Positions 1-8,585 of a stretch of 47,892 nucleotides of DNA are shown here, one piece after another (position 1 is the stretch's first letter; each line of letters opens with the position of its first letter). This stretch comes from Atopobiaceae bacterium (lineage in GTDB: Bacteria > Actinomycetota > Coriobacteriia > Coriobacteriales > Atopobiaceae): positions 1 to 47,892 of the forward strand of contig JAFWKQ010000104.1 of NCBI GenBank assembly GCA_017545665.1, written 5' to 3'. Position numbers and translations under genes: made by a program. The notes below the pieces were generated by a model, which did no database searches, was not told the origin of the DNA, and was given only the letters and a program-made list of their open reading frames with translations.

Positions 1-851
1 ACGCCCACGCGCGCGTTCTCCGGCACGGACTCGCACACAAAGGCGCTGCCTCCAATAACCGAGCCCGAGCCAATAAACACGTCGCCTCCCAGCACGCTTG
101 CGTTGGAGTACACCGTTACGTAGTCGCCCAGCGTCGGATGGCGCTTCTTTCCCGAAAGCAACTGTCCCTTGCGAGTGGAGGTGGCGCCAAGCGTCACGCC
201 CTGATAGATCTTGGCATGGTGGCCGATCTCGGTCGTCTCGCCAATAACTACGCCCGTGCCATGGTCAATAAAGAAGTACTCGCCAATGGTCGCTCCTGGG
301 TTAATGTCGATTCCCGTTCGGCTGTGCGCATACTCGCTCATGAGACGCGGGATTAGCGGAACATTGCGAACGTAAAGCTCGTGCGCAATGCGATGAACCA
401 GAATCGCCATCATTCCCGGATAGGTAAGGATTACCTCTTCCCTGCTCCTTGCGGCGGGATCGCCTTGGAACGCGGCCTCGGCATCTTTGAGGATAAGGGC
501 TTGGATGCGCGGCAGCTGCTCGATGAACTCCTCCGCGATGGCGTGCGCGCGATCGTACGCCTCGTCTTCCGGAAGGCCCCAGTCCTCAAATCGCAGCGCG
601 CGCTCTACCTGCCCGGCAAGCAGGCGCTTAATGTGCAGCACGCGCTCGCCAACCAACGTCTTGGTGCTCATGCCCGCCGGCGTCTCGTCGTCAAAGTATC
701 CGGGAAACAACAGCGCGCGTATGGCGTAGATCAGCTCGTAGGTCGTCGAGCGACGAGGGAAGATACGCTTGTGCTCGGAAAAGAACTCCTCCTCCGCCTT
801 GTATCCCTGCATGATGGCCTCAATGTGGCGGTCAAGCTGCTCTCCACGCAT
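1..851 (-). CDS. cysE: Serine O-acetyltransferase (EpsC/CysE type), 3' end cut off by window
   Basis: Transfers acetyl from acetyl-CoA to L-serine, the first step of cysteine synthesis in the cytoplasm. The reverse strand reads MRGEQLDRHIEAIMQGY and runs 283 codons to the window edge without a stop. The N-terminal helical part (about residues 1-180) is followed by left-handed beta-helix hexapeptide repeats with the family signatures DINPGATIG, FIDHGTGVVIGET, GVTLGATS and KRHPTLGD. The long N-terminus is typical of the EpsC-like form. The start at 851 is supported by GGAGAGG about 7 nt upstream. The C-terminal repeats lie outside the window. A 21-bp inverted repeat lies about 50 nt upstream (898-918) and may be a cysteine-responsive operator. 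Family assignment is strong; the regulator is inference. Confidence 0.93.
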   Translation of the reverse strand, partial: MRGEQLDRHIEAIMQGYKAEEEFFSEHKRIFPRRSTTYELIYAIRALLFPGYFDDETPAGMSTKTLVGERVLHIKRLLAGQVERALRFEDWGLPEDEAYDRAHAIAEEFIEQLPRIQALILKDAEAAFQGDPAARSREEVILTYPGMMAILVHRIAHELYVRNVPLIPRLMSEYAHSRTGIDINPGATIGEYFFIDHGTGVVIGETTEIGHHAKIYQGVTLGATSTRKGQLLSGKKRHPTLGDYVTVYSNASVLGGDVFIGSGSVIGGSAFVCESVPENARVG

Positions 852-897
852 GGCAGATCCTCTCCGTAGGTTTCAGTACGTATGAGGATAGCAGTAT

Positions 898-918
898 TTC
901 CTAGTAATTTGCTAGGAA
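898..918. promoter_or_regulatory. Perfect inverted repeat upstream of cysE, candidate operator
   Basis: TTCCTAG-N7-CTAGGAA with perfect 7-bp arms. It lies directly upstream of TATCCT (minus strand), which could be the cysE -10 box. The position over the likely -35 region suggests a repressor or activator site. Cysteine genes in Gram-positive bacteria are often controlled by Rrf2-type (CymR) or LysR-type regulators, but the regulator here cannot be named from sequence. Confidence 0.45.
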
Positions 919-941
919 TTATCCGTTTAGAAAAAACTCGA

Positions 942-1024
942 TGGCACACTTATACCAGGTATAACTGTGCCACCCTCAACCTCGGATTGAAGGTGGCACA
1001 GTTATGCCTGGTTTAAGTGTGCCA
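942..1024. repeat. Paired intergenic palindromes, GGTGGCACA family (two inverted copies)
   Basis: Copy 1 (942-975) and copy 2 (992-1024) are each imperfect palindromes of the form TGGCACA-N-TTATACC-N-GGTATAA-N-TGTGCCA, and they are inverted with respect to each other around a 16-nt spacer. The same element recurs at 4781-4821 and 37256-37292. All copies touch the 3' end of a gene. Here the pair lies just past the stop codon of the anti-sigma factor gene, so it could end that transcript, although there is no clear T-run. Confidence 0.7.
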
Positions 1025-1030
1025 TTCGCC

Positions 1031-1438
1031 TTACAGCGACTTGATTACCGTAAGCATGTTAAGGCCGTTCTTGTGCTCGTACTGCACGTCGTCCATGGTA
1101 CGTTTGACCATAAAGATGCCCAGCCCGCCAATGGTTCGATCCTTGAGTCCAAGGGTGACGTCGGGATCCTCGTGCGCCAGCGGGTCAAACGGAATTCCCT
1201 CGTCCGCAAGCGTTATGCGCACCGAGCCCTTCTCCTCGAGCTCCTCCACGTACACCGTCACATGCCCTACGCCCTCTCCGTAGGCATAGTTGCATATGTT
1301 CGAGAAGAGCTCGTCGAGCGCTATGTCTATTTGCGTCATGGCCCTCATCGAGCAATCCATGCCTTCTAGCTGCTCATTCACGAATTCCGTAAGGAGGTCG
1401 ACGTTCTCGATAACCGCCTTTACCCTAAGCTTCATCAT
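1031..1438 (-). CDS. Anti-sigma factor / serine kinase, RsbW-SpoIIAB type (HATPase)
   Basis: A 135-residue GHKL ATPase. The N-box is DELFSNICNYA (about residues 43-53), the G1 box is DEGIPFDP and the G2 box is GGLGIFMVK. In this family the protein binds a sigma factor or other partner and phosphorylates a serine on a STAS antagonist to inactivate it. It overlaps the upstream phosphatase gene by 14 bp, so the two are probably translationally coupled. GGAAGG precedes ATG 1438 at good spacing; a second ATG follows immediately. No sigma factor gene is adjacent, so the output is not visible. Family call is strong; the partner is unknown. Confidence 0.9.
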   Translation of the reverse strand: MMKLRVKAVIENVDLLTEFVNEQLEGMDCSMRAMTQIDIALDELFSNICNYAYGEGVGHVTVYVEELEEKGSVRITLADEGIPFDPLAHEDPDVTLGLKDRTIGGLGIFMVKRTMDDVQYEHKNGLNMLTVIKSL

Positions 1439-3869
1439 TGTCTTTCCTTCCCACGTACCTGAGCGCTAAAACCGTAATATCGTCAAACTGGGGCGCTTCT
1501 CCCACAAATGCCTCCACGTCGCCGTGAACTCCCCTGCAAATGCTCTCCACGCTTTGTGATTCGCGCGCGTCAAGCGATGCGAGCAAGCGATCTTCTCCAA
1601 ACAGCTCGTCGTTAAGATCGGTTGCCTCGGTAACGCCATCGGTATAGAGGAAGATGGTGTCGCCTGGCAACAGCTTAAGCTCATGCTGCTTATATGGTAT
1701 TCCCTCCATGCCCGCAAGTACAAGGTTGGGACGCACCACGTGGAAGGAGAACTTCTCTCCCGCGTGAGCGATAACCGGCGGATTGTGCCCGGCATTAACA
1801 AACCTCACGTCGCCCGTCCTCAGGTCCAAGATGCCCATCCATACGGTTACGAACATCTCGGCCTCGTTGTTCGCACACAGCTCGTCGTTTGCATGCATAA
1901 GGACCTCGTTGGGCTCCAAGCCCGCCTCGGCCAAGCTCTTGAGGATGGTCTTTGCCTGCATCATAAACATGGCTGCAGGAATTCCCTTGCCGCTTACATC
2001 GGCAATCAGGAACACCAGATGATCGTCATCGAGCAGATAGAGGTCGTAGAAGTCCCCGCCAACCTCCTTGGCGGCATCCATGCTGGCATAAATCTGATAA
2101 TCGTAGTGCGGAGGATACGTTTGGAACACCATGGGCAGGGCGCTCCGCTGAATGGTTCGCGCATACACAAGCTCCGCGTCAATGCGAGCCGCCGTCTCCG
2201 CAATCGCCCGCTTGAGTGCCGCCACCGTCTCGTTTATGTCGTCCGAAAGCGACGCAAACTCCTCGTTCGAGCGCACGTCTACCGAAGCTTCCAAGTCGCC
2301 TGCGGTAATCTCGCCCAGCGTGGAATTAATGCGGCGGATGTTGTCTACCACCAGTCTCTTTATGAGATAGTAGATAACCGCGAAGAGCGCGGCAAAAACG
2401 AGGATCTCCATGAAGGAGCTCACCAATATGGCCGTGTTGCGCGAAAACTCCGCCTCGGCCTGCGGAATGATGGCAATGATGAGGTAAGCTTCCGTCCTGG
2501 TGTACATGCCATACACCGATACGTCCTCATAGGCGCTCTTGAACACCGTGTTGGGCGCACTTGCCTTTACCGCAGAGCCAAGCTCCGAGTCCTGCAGGGA
2601 TCCGTCAGCCTCGTTGTTAAGGGAGCTCACTACTTTTCCCTGCGCATTGCACACAATAACGCTTCCGCCCTCGCCAACATGACGATTGCTGGTCATGCCG
2701 GTAATCTGCGAACCTATTTGCGCCTGAAATTCCTGCTCGTTGTAGCTCGTCTGCACAAAGCCGCCCTCTATTGCCACGCCCGCGTACTTGCGCATAACGT
2801 TTTGGTCGTACGACATTGGCTGGTAGTCTTGCACGTACTCGGTATGCGTGCCATCCAGCAACGGGATAAACTCTCTGGACTGCTCGCCAGACGACATGTC
2901 GTACCCAACAAAATCCGCATACGTGCTGGCTACGATCTTCTCGGTTTCGTCTATTACGTCGATCTCGGATACGCCCAGCTCGTGAGCAAGGTCCTTGAGC
3001 GAAATCGTTTTTGCGGCCTTAACCGAACCAATGCGCTCCGCCGCCTTGCGCGTGGTGGCAAGCAGATTGGCATCCGACGTCTCCTCAATGTCGGTGCGGA
3101 CATCATCTATGTTGATCCTTAGCAGCTCGGCCACCTGCTGGCTCGAGAGCGAGGTTTGGAGTACGAACGTAAAGGCACTTGTCGCAACAAACGCAACGAG
3201 CACCGCCACGAACATGCTGGTTTGGACCGTTTGGGAAATGGCGCGTTCCTCTGGCGCCTTGTACAGACTCTCGCCGCACAAAAGCATCGCGGCAACTACC
3301 GAAAGCATTACCGAAAGCCCGTTGCACAGCAGCATGGGCATCGTGCAGGCGCGAACCACCGTAATCGCCTGCTTCATGGCATCCATGTTGGTTACGAATA
3401 TGAGCGTAAGGTGCAATACCTCCGCCACCACGCCAATTGCCAACGCCATGATCCAAGACGGTTTTTTGCCGTCAAACATAAACTTGCGCAGTGCCGCCGC
3501 ATAAAAGCCAACGGCAACGGTCGCAACCGAGCAGCCAACCTGGGTAAACTCGCCGCGACCCCAAAGAACCGAGAACCATCGCTCTATGCCGCCAATAAGA
3601 CCGGCTATGATGCCAGAGGGACCGCCGAATAGCAGGCCCGACACAATGGGCGCGGCGTCGCGCACGTTCATCGTCGCGCCGTACGCGTTAATGCCGAACT
3701 CTGTGCCAAACACCGCAATGGCACCAAATACGATGCCTATGATTATCTGCTGGGGCCAAAATCCTAGTCCACCAAATCGAGTCTTGCGCTGCAGCAAGAA
3801 GAACACGATCGTAGCCACCACGGGCAGCATGGTAGCTAGGGCAAATTGAAGGACTATTTCGGGAGCCAC
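1425..3869 (-). CDS. Membrane sensor serine phosphatase (5TM-5TMR_LYT-like, HAMP, PP2C/SpoIIE)
   Basis: An 814-residue integral membrane phosphatase, RsbU/SpoIIE-like, expected to dephosphorylate the STAS protein encoded just upstream. Residues about 1-210 hold six or so hydrophobic segments with the LytS-type 5TM pattern (NVRDAAPIVSGLLFGGPSG). Residues about 230-480 form an extracytoplasmic sensor flanked by membrane helices. A HAMP linker follows (LVVDNIRRINSTL onward), and a PP2C domain occupies about 570-810. Metal-binding motifs are present: GGDFYD, ADVSGKG, TDGVTEA and QFDDIT. The GTG start lies 2 nt after the STAS stop codon, implying coupled translation. The signal sensed cannot be told from sequence. 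Confidence 0.92.
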   Translation of the reverse strand: MAPEIVLQFALATMLPVVATIVFFLLQRKTRFGGLGFWPQQIIIGIVFGAIAVFGTEFGINAYGATMNVRDAAPIVSGLLFGGPSGIIAGLIGGIERWFSVLWGRGEFTQVGCSVATVAVGFYAAALRKFMFDGKKPSWIMALAIGVVAEVLHLTLIFVTNMDAMKQAITVVRACTMPMLLCNGLSVMLSVVAAMLLCGESLYKAPEERAISQTVQTSMFVAVLVAFVATSAFTFVLQTSLSSQQVAELLRINIDDVRTDIEETSDANLLATTRKAAERIGSVKAAKTISLKDLAHELGVSEIDVIDETEKIVASTYADFVGYDMSSGEQSREFIPLLDGTHTEYVQDYQPMSYDQNVMRKYAGVAIEGGFVQTSYNEQEFQAQIGSQITGMTSNRHVGEGGSVIVCNAQGKVVSSLNNEADGSLQDSELGSAVKASAPNTVFKSAYEDVSVYGMYTRTEAYLIIAIIPQAEAEFSRNTAILVSSFMEILVFAALFAVIYYLIKRLVVDNIRRINSTLGEITAGDLEASVDVRSNEEFASLSDDINETVAALKRAIAETAARIDAELVYARTIQRSALPMVFQTYPPHYDYQIYASMDAAKEVGGDFYDLYLLDDDHLVFLIADVSGKGIPAAMFMMQAKTILKSLAEAGLEPNEVLMHANDELCANNEAEMFVTVWMGILDLRTGDVRFVNAGHNPPVIAHAGEKFSFHVVRPNLVLAGMEGIPYKQHELKLLPGDTIFLYTDGVTEATDLNDELFGEDRLLASLDARESQSVESICRGVHGDVEAFVGEAPQFDDITVLALRYVGRKDNDEA

Positions 3870-3871
3870 GT

Positions 3872-4171
3872 CTACTCAATCGTTAGGAAGTCGACAAACC
3901 CCGTCATCTCGAATACCTCAAGGATCTCCGGCTTGCAGTTGCGTACCACAAGCGAGCCCTTCTTTCGACTCATCGCCTTCTGCGTGGAGAGAATCACCCT
4001 CAGCCCAGCACTCGAGATGTAGGCAAGGTCAGAAAAATCCAGAACCAGAGCGTCCTGCTCGTTAACCACCGTCGAGAGCTCGGTATCCAGCTGTGGAGCT
4101 GTACCTGTATTCAGCCGTCCGGATACCGATACCACCAGCTTGTCGCCTTCCTGGCTTTGTGTAATGTCCAT
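3872..4171 (-). CDS. Anti-sigma factor antagonist (STAS domain, RsbV/SpoIIAA-like)
   Basis: A single STAS domain of 99 residues. It carries LAYISSAGLRVIL, where the SSAG serines are the usual phosphorylation site. Unphosphorylated, such proteins sequester the RsbW-type kinase and free its partner. It is the first gene of the module (STAS, phosphatase, kinase on the minus strand). GGAGGAACG precedes the ATG. The length and motif are normal for the family. Its intergenic region contains a 6-4-6 inverted repeat (4191-4206). Confidence 0.92.
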   Translation of the reverse strand: MDITQSQEGDKLVVSVSGRLNTGTAPQLDTELSTVVNEQDALVLDFSDLAYISSAGLRVILSTQKAMSRKKGSLVVRNCKPEILEVFEMTGFVDFLTIE

Positions 4172-4190
4172 CGTTCCTCCGAATCCGAAA

Positions 4191-4206
4191 AGTATGCGTA
4201 CATACT
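4191..4206. promoter_or_regulatory. Inverted repeat AGTATG-CGTA-CATACT in a divergent promoter region
   Basis: Perfect 6-bp arms around a 4-nt centre, 20 nt upstream of the STAS gene start and within the 127-bp region shared with the divergent PNPOx-like gene. The position fits an operator for the partner-switch module. No regulator is identified. Confidence 0.3.
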
Positions 4207-4298
4207 ACTACAATTATGCTGCATCCCGCCTGTGCTTCTTTGGGCGGTGGCCAAGCGGGTATTTATAAGCTTTCGCACAGCGTCCATAAGGAGGAACA

Positions 4299-4769
4299 GT
4301 GTTCAGAGAGATGCGTCGTCGCAACCAACAGCTGCCAAAAGAGGCCTGCGAGAAGATCTTGCAAACCTCCCCGCGCGGCGTGCTTGCCGTGCTGGGCGAG
4401 GGCGGCTACCCCTACACCATACCGCTCGACTTTGTGTACGAGAGCGGGAAGATCTACTTTCACAGCGCCGTAACGGGACACAAGCTCGACGCTATAAAGG
4501 CCAGTGACAAATGCAGCTTTTGCGTGCTCGACGAGGGCCAGCAGGCTCAGGGCGAATGGTGGTACTACTTCAATTCGGTGGTTGCGTTTGGCCGAATTCG
4601 CCGCGTTACGGACGAGGAGACCATGCTGTACGCACTCAGGAAACTGGGAAACAAGTACTTCCCCACCGCAGAGGAGGTTGAGGCCGACATCGCCCGCAGC
4701 TTCAGCCGCGTGGCCGTGCTTGAGCTTTGCATCGAGCACCTCTCTGGCAAGCATGTGCAGGAGAAGTAG
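4299..4769 (+). CDS. Pyridoxamine 5'-phosphate oxidase-fold flavin-binding protein
   Basis: A 156-residue split-barrel protein of the PNPOx-like/NimA-related group. It opens with MRRRNQQLPKEACEKIL followed by GVLAVLGEGGYPYTIPLDFVYESGKIYFHSA, the typical FMN-binding start, and contains the GHKLDAIKASDKCSF segment. Members bind FMN or heme and reduce small molecules, including nitroimidazoles in NimA; the substrate here is unknown. AAGGAGG lies 4 nt before the GTG at 4299; an ATG at 4311 would give a longer 16-nt spacing, so GTG is preferred. The gene converges on the GH13 gene, with a palindromic repeat between them. Confidence 0.85.
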   Translation: MFREMRRRNQQLPKEACEKILQTSPRGVLAVLGEGGYPYTIPLDFVYESGKIYFHSAVTGHKLDAIKASDKCSFCVLDEGQQAQGEWWYYFNSVVAFGRIRRVTDEETMLYALRKLGNKYFPTAEEVEADIARSFSRVAVLELCIEHLSGKHVQEK

Positions 4770-4780
4770 CCCACGTCGGA

Positions 4781-4821
4781 GCAGGTGGCACACTTAAACC
4801 AGGTATAACTGTGCCACCTGC
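4781..4821. repeat. Intergenic palindrome, GGTGGCACA family, between convergent genes
   Basis: GCAGGTGGCACA ... TGTGCCACCTGC with inner TTAAACC/GGTATAA arms; 41 bp in all, almost fully palindromic. It lies between the stop codons of two convergent genes (4769 and 4825), so it could act as a two-way terminator. Related copies are at 942-1024 and 37256-37292. Confidence 0.7.
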
Positions 4822-4824
4822 TGC

Positions 4825-6156
4825 CTATCGCTCGCAGAGCCAGAAGTGGCAGCTGTACGGCTCGACCTCCGAGCCGCCGCCAAAGTCGTGGTCCTCTCCA
4901 GTAATGAGATCCACCGCGCGACCGCAGTTCGCGTTAAAGTGCAGGGTCGCCGTCTCGTCCGACGCGTTTATGGCCACGATCACGCGCTGGCCCTCCGTCT
5001 CGCGCTGGAACACCAGCTGTGTGGGCTGCACCTGCAGCTCGCTATAGTTGCCCATCGTAAGCGCAGGGCTCTCGCGCTTGGCCTTGGCAAGCGCCGCAAT
5101 CCAATCCGTGAGCTCGTTCCACTCGGGCGCCGCGAGGGCAGGGCGCAGCTCATGGTCGCCGAACTTCTGCTCCCCCTCAATCCCCCATTCGCTGCCATAG
5201 TAGACGCAAGGCACGCCGCACATGCCAAACACAAGGCCGTAAAGGGGCTTAAGCAGCTCCTTCTTCGCAATCTGTGTCGCGATGCGCGGCACGTCGTGGT
5301 TGTCCACGAAGTTGAGCAGGTGCTTGCCGGTATAGAGGTCCCAGGGCTTGTCGCCACTCTGACGCTCAAGCGCATAGGCAATCTCGTGCATGTTGCCCGC
5401 ATTCATGGAGCTCCACAGGCCCTTGTAGCACTCGTAATTGGTTACCGTATCGCACAGGTTGTCGCCCATCCATTGGTTGTAGTCGCCAAACATGGTCTCG
5501 CCCAACAGCAGGAACTTGTCTCCGCGTTTATTGGTGAGCTCGTCCGCGATCTGGCGCAGATAGCCAAGGAAGCCGATGTCCAAACAATAGGCCACGTCCA
5601 GGCGCAGACCATCGATGTCGTACTCCTGCTCCCACTCGCGAATGACGTCGGCACAGTACTCGTTGAGGTCAAAGTTGCTGTGGTTGAGCTTTACCAGGTA
5701 CGGCACGCCCGCCCAGTTGTCGTAGCTAAAGCCGTCGTTGTACTCGTTGTTGCCGCCCCAGTTTATGTTGAACCAGCCGGCATATTCGCTGGCCTGGCGG
5801 TTTTGGCGCACGTCCTCAAACGCCCAGAAGCTGCGCCCCACGTGGTTGAACACGCCGTCGAGCAGCACGCGTATGCCCGCCTTGTGGAATGCGTCCACCA
5901 CAGTGCGCAGGTCCTCGTTGCTGCCTAGGCGCACGTCCACCATGCTGTAGTTTATGGTGTCATAGCCATGCGTCTCGCTCTCGAACACGGGGTTCAAGAT
6001 AACGCAGTTGACGTTCATTTTTTGCAGGTGCTCGATCCAGCCGTTATCGATGAGCTGCAGAATCCTGTGAGACTGCACGCCGTCGTTCTCGTAGGGGGCA
6101 CCCGTAAGCCCAAGCGGATAGATTTGATACACGACCGACTTGTCGTACCAGTTCAT
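4825..6156 (-). CDS. GH13 alpha-glucan hydrolase (amylase/neopullulanase-like), cytoplasmic
   Basis: A 443-residue glycoside hydrolase family 13 enzyme that starts directly with the TIM barrel (NWYDKSVVYQIYPLG) and has no signal peptide, so it probably acts on maltodextrins or glycogen-derived glucans inside the cell. The four conserved regions are visible: DGVFNHVG (I), DGLRLDVAYC (II, catalytic Asp), LLGETMFG (III, acid/base Glu) and FVDNHD (IV). A short C-terminal beta domain follows. It is compact for the family. The start is supported by GAGAGGAG at 7-8 nt. The exact specificity (amylase, maltogenic, neopullulanase) cannot be decided by eye. Confidence 0.88.
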   Translation of the reverse strand: MNWYDKSVVYQIYPLGLTGAPYENDGVQSHRILQLIDNGWIEHLQKMNVNCVILNPVFESETHGYDTINYSMVDVRLGSNEDLRTVVDAFHKAGIRVLLDGVFNHVGRSFWAFEDVRQNRQASEYAGWFNINWGGNNEYNDGFSYDNWAGVPYLVKLNHSNFDLNEYCADVIREWEQEYDIDGLRLDVAYCLDIGFLGYLRQIADELTNKRGDKFLLLGETMFGDYNQWMGDNLCDTVTNYECYKGLWSSMNAGNMHEIAYALERQSGDKPWDLYTGKHLLNFVDNHDVPRIATQIAKKELLKPLYGLVFGMCGVPCVYYGSEWGIEGEQKFGDHELRPALAAPEWNELTDWIAALAKAKRESPALTMGNYSELQVQPTQLVFQRETEGQRVIVAINASDETATLHFNANCGRAVDLITGEDHDFGGGSEVEPYSCHFWLCER

Positions 6157-6502
6157 GCGCTACTCCTCTCGTAGGTGCACCGCCGAATGCGGCGCACGCG
6201 ACTGCAACGCGGCTTTCGATAGTACCCTATGAGCGCACTGCCGTGCAATGCATCGATGTGGCAGTCAGGGGATAGATGGGCGGGTTCACAAACTCGAACA
6301 AACGGCAATATGAGCGATTCGCGAGGTCGTTATGTCGTTTGTTCTGCCTGGGTTAGGGAAGCAAGCCATTTGACTCACACGGGAACTGAGAAGCGTCGCG
6401 TCCCAGCCGCGTCCCAAAATGGTACGTAAAGTTTCCTCAAGAGACTCGTACCCTCTCGTGCGATGCTGCTCCCGCATTCAATCCCAAACAAAAGGAGGAA
6501 CC
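6157..6502. other. Intergenic region upstream of the broken integrase
   Basis: About 345 bp without a convincing gene. It contains the GH13 leader with a small hairpin (GTGCACCGC/GCGGCGCAC, 6175-6197, one mismatch). It also contains a 9-bp inverted repeat GAACAAACG/CGTTTGTTC (6296-6304 and 6336-6344), 31 nt apart. No tRNA or obvious attachment core was found, although an att site would be expected near a recombinase gene. Confidence 0.4.
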
Positions 6503-7656
6503 ATGGCACAACGCCACAGAATGCGAAGCGACTGGGGAAACATGACGCAGGTACGCAAGGGGGTTTGGCGCCTGCGCTATTGGGCCGAGGCTGACTCCGG
6601 CTATAGGCGCTGCTCGAAAACCGTTCGAGGAACGCGCAAGCAAGCGGGCGAACGACTCGCCGCGCTACGCCTGCAGCACACGCACGACGCACCTTGCCCC
6701 ACCATAGGAGAGTGTTGGACGCGCTGGTATTTGCCCGATCGCATGCGAATGGTAGACCAAGGAGATCTTGCACAGCAATCCCTCATACAATACCGGAGCA
6801 CGTGGAACAGGCATGTTTGCAACCGATGGTCTAAGATTCAAGTTGACAAAGTGCGTCCTCTTGAGGTTCAACAGTGGCTCTTTGGACTCAAACGCGTTGC
6901 AGCCACATCGAGCCTGCAGCTTATGCGGCAAATCCTTGACTATCCCACTCGCTATGGAATCACCGAGTCCAACCCGCTTGCCATACGCTATCTTCTTCCC
7001 TCTTCGAGCACGACACAGCGCAGGGACGATGGCGTATGGTCGCCAGAAGAGCTTGGCGACGTTTGGCACTCGTGCTGGAACACATGGTTAGAGCCCGCCG
7101 TTCTGTTAGCGGGTTTTGGGGCTGTCGCGTGGGCGAGGCGCTGGGGGTTCGAGCCGAAGACCTGCAATACGACTCGGTCAACTCGGTGCCCATCGTTTTT
7201 GCGCGAATCCAAAGACAAATAGACAGCCAGGGTCACGAGGTCGAGCGCACAAAAAATAAATGGAGCAACCGCTGGGCTCTCTTGGCAGGCCTTCCCGCAC
7301 GCCGACTATGGCAAATTTGCAACGAAAAATGCGAAGGTGAATATCTCGCACATCCGACATGTCGGAAACATGCCACGCAAAGGCAACTCAGATCTGCTTT
7401 TTTGGGGCGTCTCCTCTCGGATGGAGTCCAAAGTCACCCGGTTAAGAACCTCAGAAAGACCTGGCAGACAAATGCTCGCTGGATACTTAGGCTCCCACCC
7501 TGGGTCATTGAGCCCATGATGGGGCATGTGGGCGAAGGGGTAACCGGCAGACATTACGGCAGACCTTCGGAACAGGTATTTGCCCAGATGCTCGCAGACG
7601 CCTGGCTGGAGCATCCCTTTGCCGACAAATACGAGTGGTTACGCTCGCCACAATAG
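6503..7656 (+). pseudogene. Phage-type tyrosine recombinase/integrase, split by a -1 frameshift
   Basis: The N-terminal half (from ATG 6503, behind AAAGGAGGA) has an AP2-like/SAM-like DNA-binding arm. It runs in one frame to about 7117; the catalytic half continues in the -1 frame to 7656. Joined at 7111-7117 the protein is 384 residues, the usual integrase length, and restores the block LLAGF-WGCRVGEALGV. All catalytic positions are present: Arg in GCRVGE, Lys in NKWSNRW, K-N-L-R in the third box, His in MMGHV and Tyr in GRHYGRP. The break lies exactly on GCG-GGT-TTT, an in-frame G GGT TTT slippery heptamer, so recoding cannot be excluded. An ordinary one-base deletion is the simpler explanation. 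Confidence 0.8.
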
Positions 7657-8077
7657 CAACGGTTTGTTGGTCAGCGGCTTTGCATAAGGCATCCGACATG
7701 CGCGGGCAAAAGCTAGCTTATGGTACTCGCTCGCGACCTGACGAGAGCCAATCGGTACAGACCCGCAAATTAGAACCCCTTTCACTTCGAAAACAAGGCT
7801 TATGTTTGAAATTTTGGGCTCATTCTTACATAAGGGCGGTGTATCGCCTCTTAGAGATGCAGGTAGGGGCATGTGAATATGCCACCTGCGAAAACGTTGA
7901 TCCCAAAAAATCAAACATAAACGCGAATCTGGAAGTGAAGTAGGCCACATTTTGCCGGGATTGATGGCATGAGTTCGGCAACGAAGCAACTTTTGCCATT
8001 TGGGACGATTTGGGACCAGAATAAATCGTCGCAGCCTCCTGGCCAGCATAAACTCAAATTGCACCTAGAGGTAGATT
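7657..8077. other. Gene-free stretch upstream of the silent prepilin gene
   Basis: About 420 bp between the integrase stop and the prepilin ATG. No open frame here resembles a protein. An imperfect hairpin, GCAGGT...ACCTGC with inner GGGCAT/ATGCC, lies near 7858-7888. TAGAGGTAG just before 8078 resembles the ribosome-binding site of the intact prepilin gene. Confidence 0.35.
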
Positions 8078-8533
8078 ATGTAGGACTACCTGGAGAAAAG
8101 GCGCGCTGAGCTCAAGAAGCGCGGCAACAAGGGCTTTACCCTCATGGAGATGCTGATTGTTGTCGCTATCATCGCCGTTCTGATCGCCATCGCGATTCCC
8201 ATCTTTACGTCGCAGCTTGAAAGCGCGCGTGATGCCACTTCGGTAGCGAATATCCGAAGCGCGTATACCGAAGCACAGGCTGCTTATTTGAACGAAAGCG
8301 ACAGTGCGGCAAACATTAATTTCGTAAAGACTGGAAATAAGATTACTGGAGTTACAGTTACAAATGTTGCAATTGAGAGTCAACAGGCGAATGACTGGAG
8401 TGGGAAGGGCGCCGACCTTCCTGTCAAACAAGCTGATGGAGAGGTACTCTCTGATCCAGGTACGAACGGCGCAAAAGCAATTACGTTTACTTATGGTGAT
8501 GACAATACAGTCACAGCCAGTTGGGCTAATTAA
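8078..8533 (+). pseudogene. Type IV prepilin gene with a stop at codon 2 (silent copy?)
   Basis: After ATG 8078 the second codon is TAG where the intact paralogue (11482-11910) has AAG. The rest of the frame is open and encodes DYLEKRRAELKKRGNKG, then the class III prepilin segment FTLMEMLIVVAIIAVLIAIA and a short pilin body ending in a stop at 8533. AGAGGTAG stands before the ATG, as in the intact copy. The next in-frame ATG (8144) would remove the leader and cleavage site, so it cannot give a normal pilin. Either the gene is dead, or it serves as a donor copy for the intact paralogue, or the TAG is recoded or a sequencing error. A terminator follows. Confidence 0.8.
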
Positions 8534-8585
8534 GTAATCATTTGTCAAGTATGAACAACGAACGGCCCAGCCGTTCATCCAAGCA

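Noticed and set aside
1683..3122. Plus-strand open frame opposite the sensor phosphatase
   Set aside because: Composition is Arg/His/Leu-rich, as expected for a shadow of a real gene; the phosphatase on the minus strand has all PP2C motifs.
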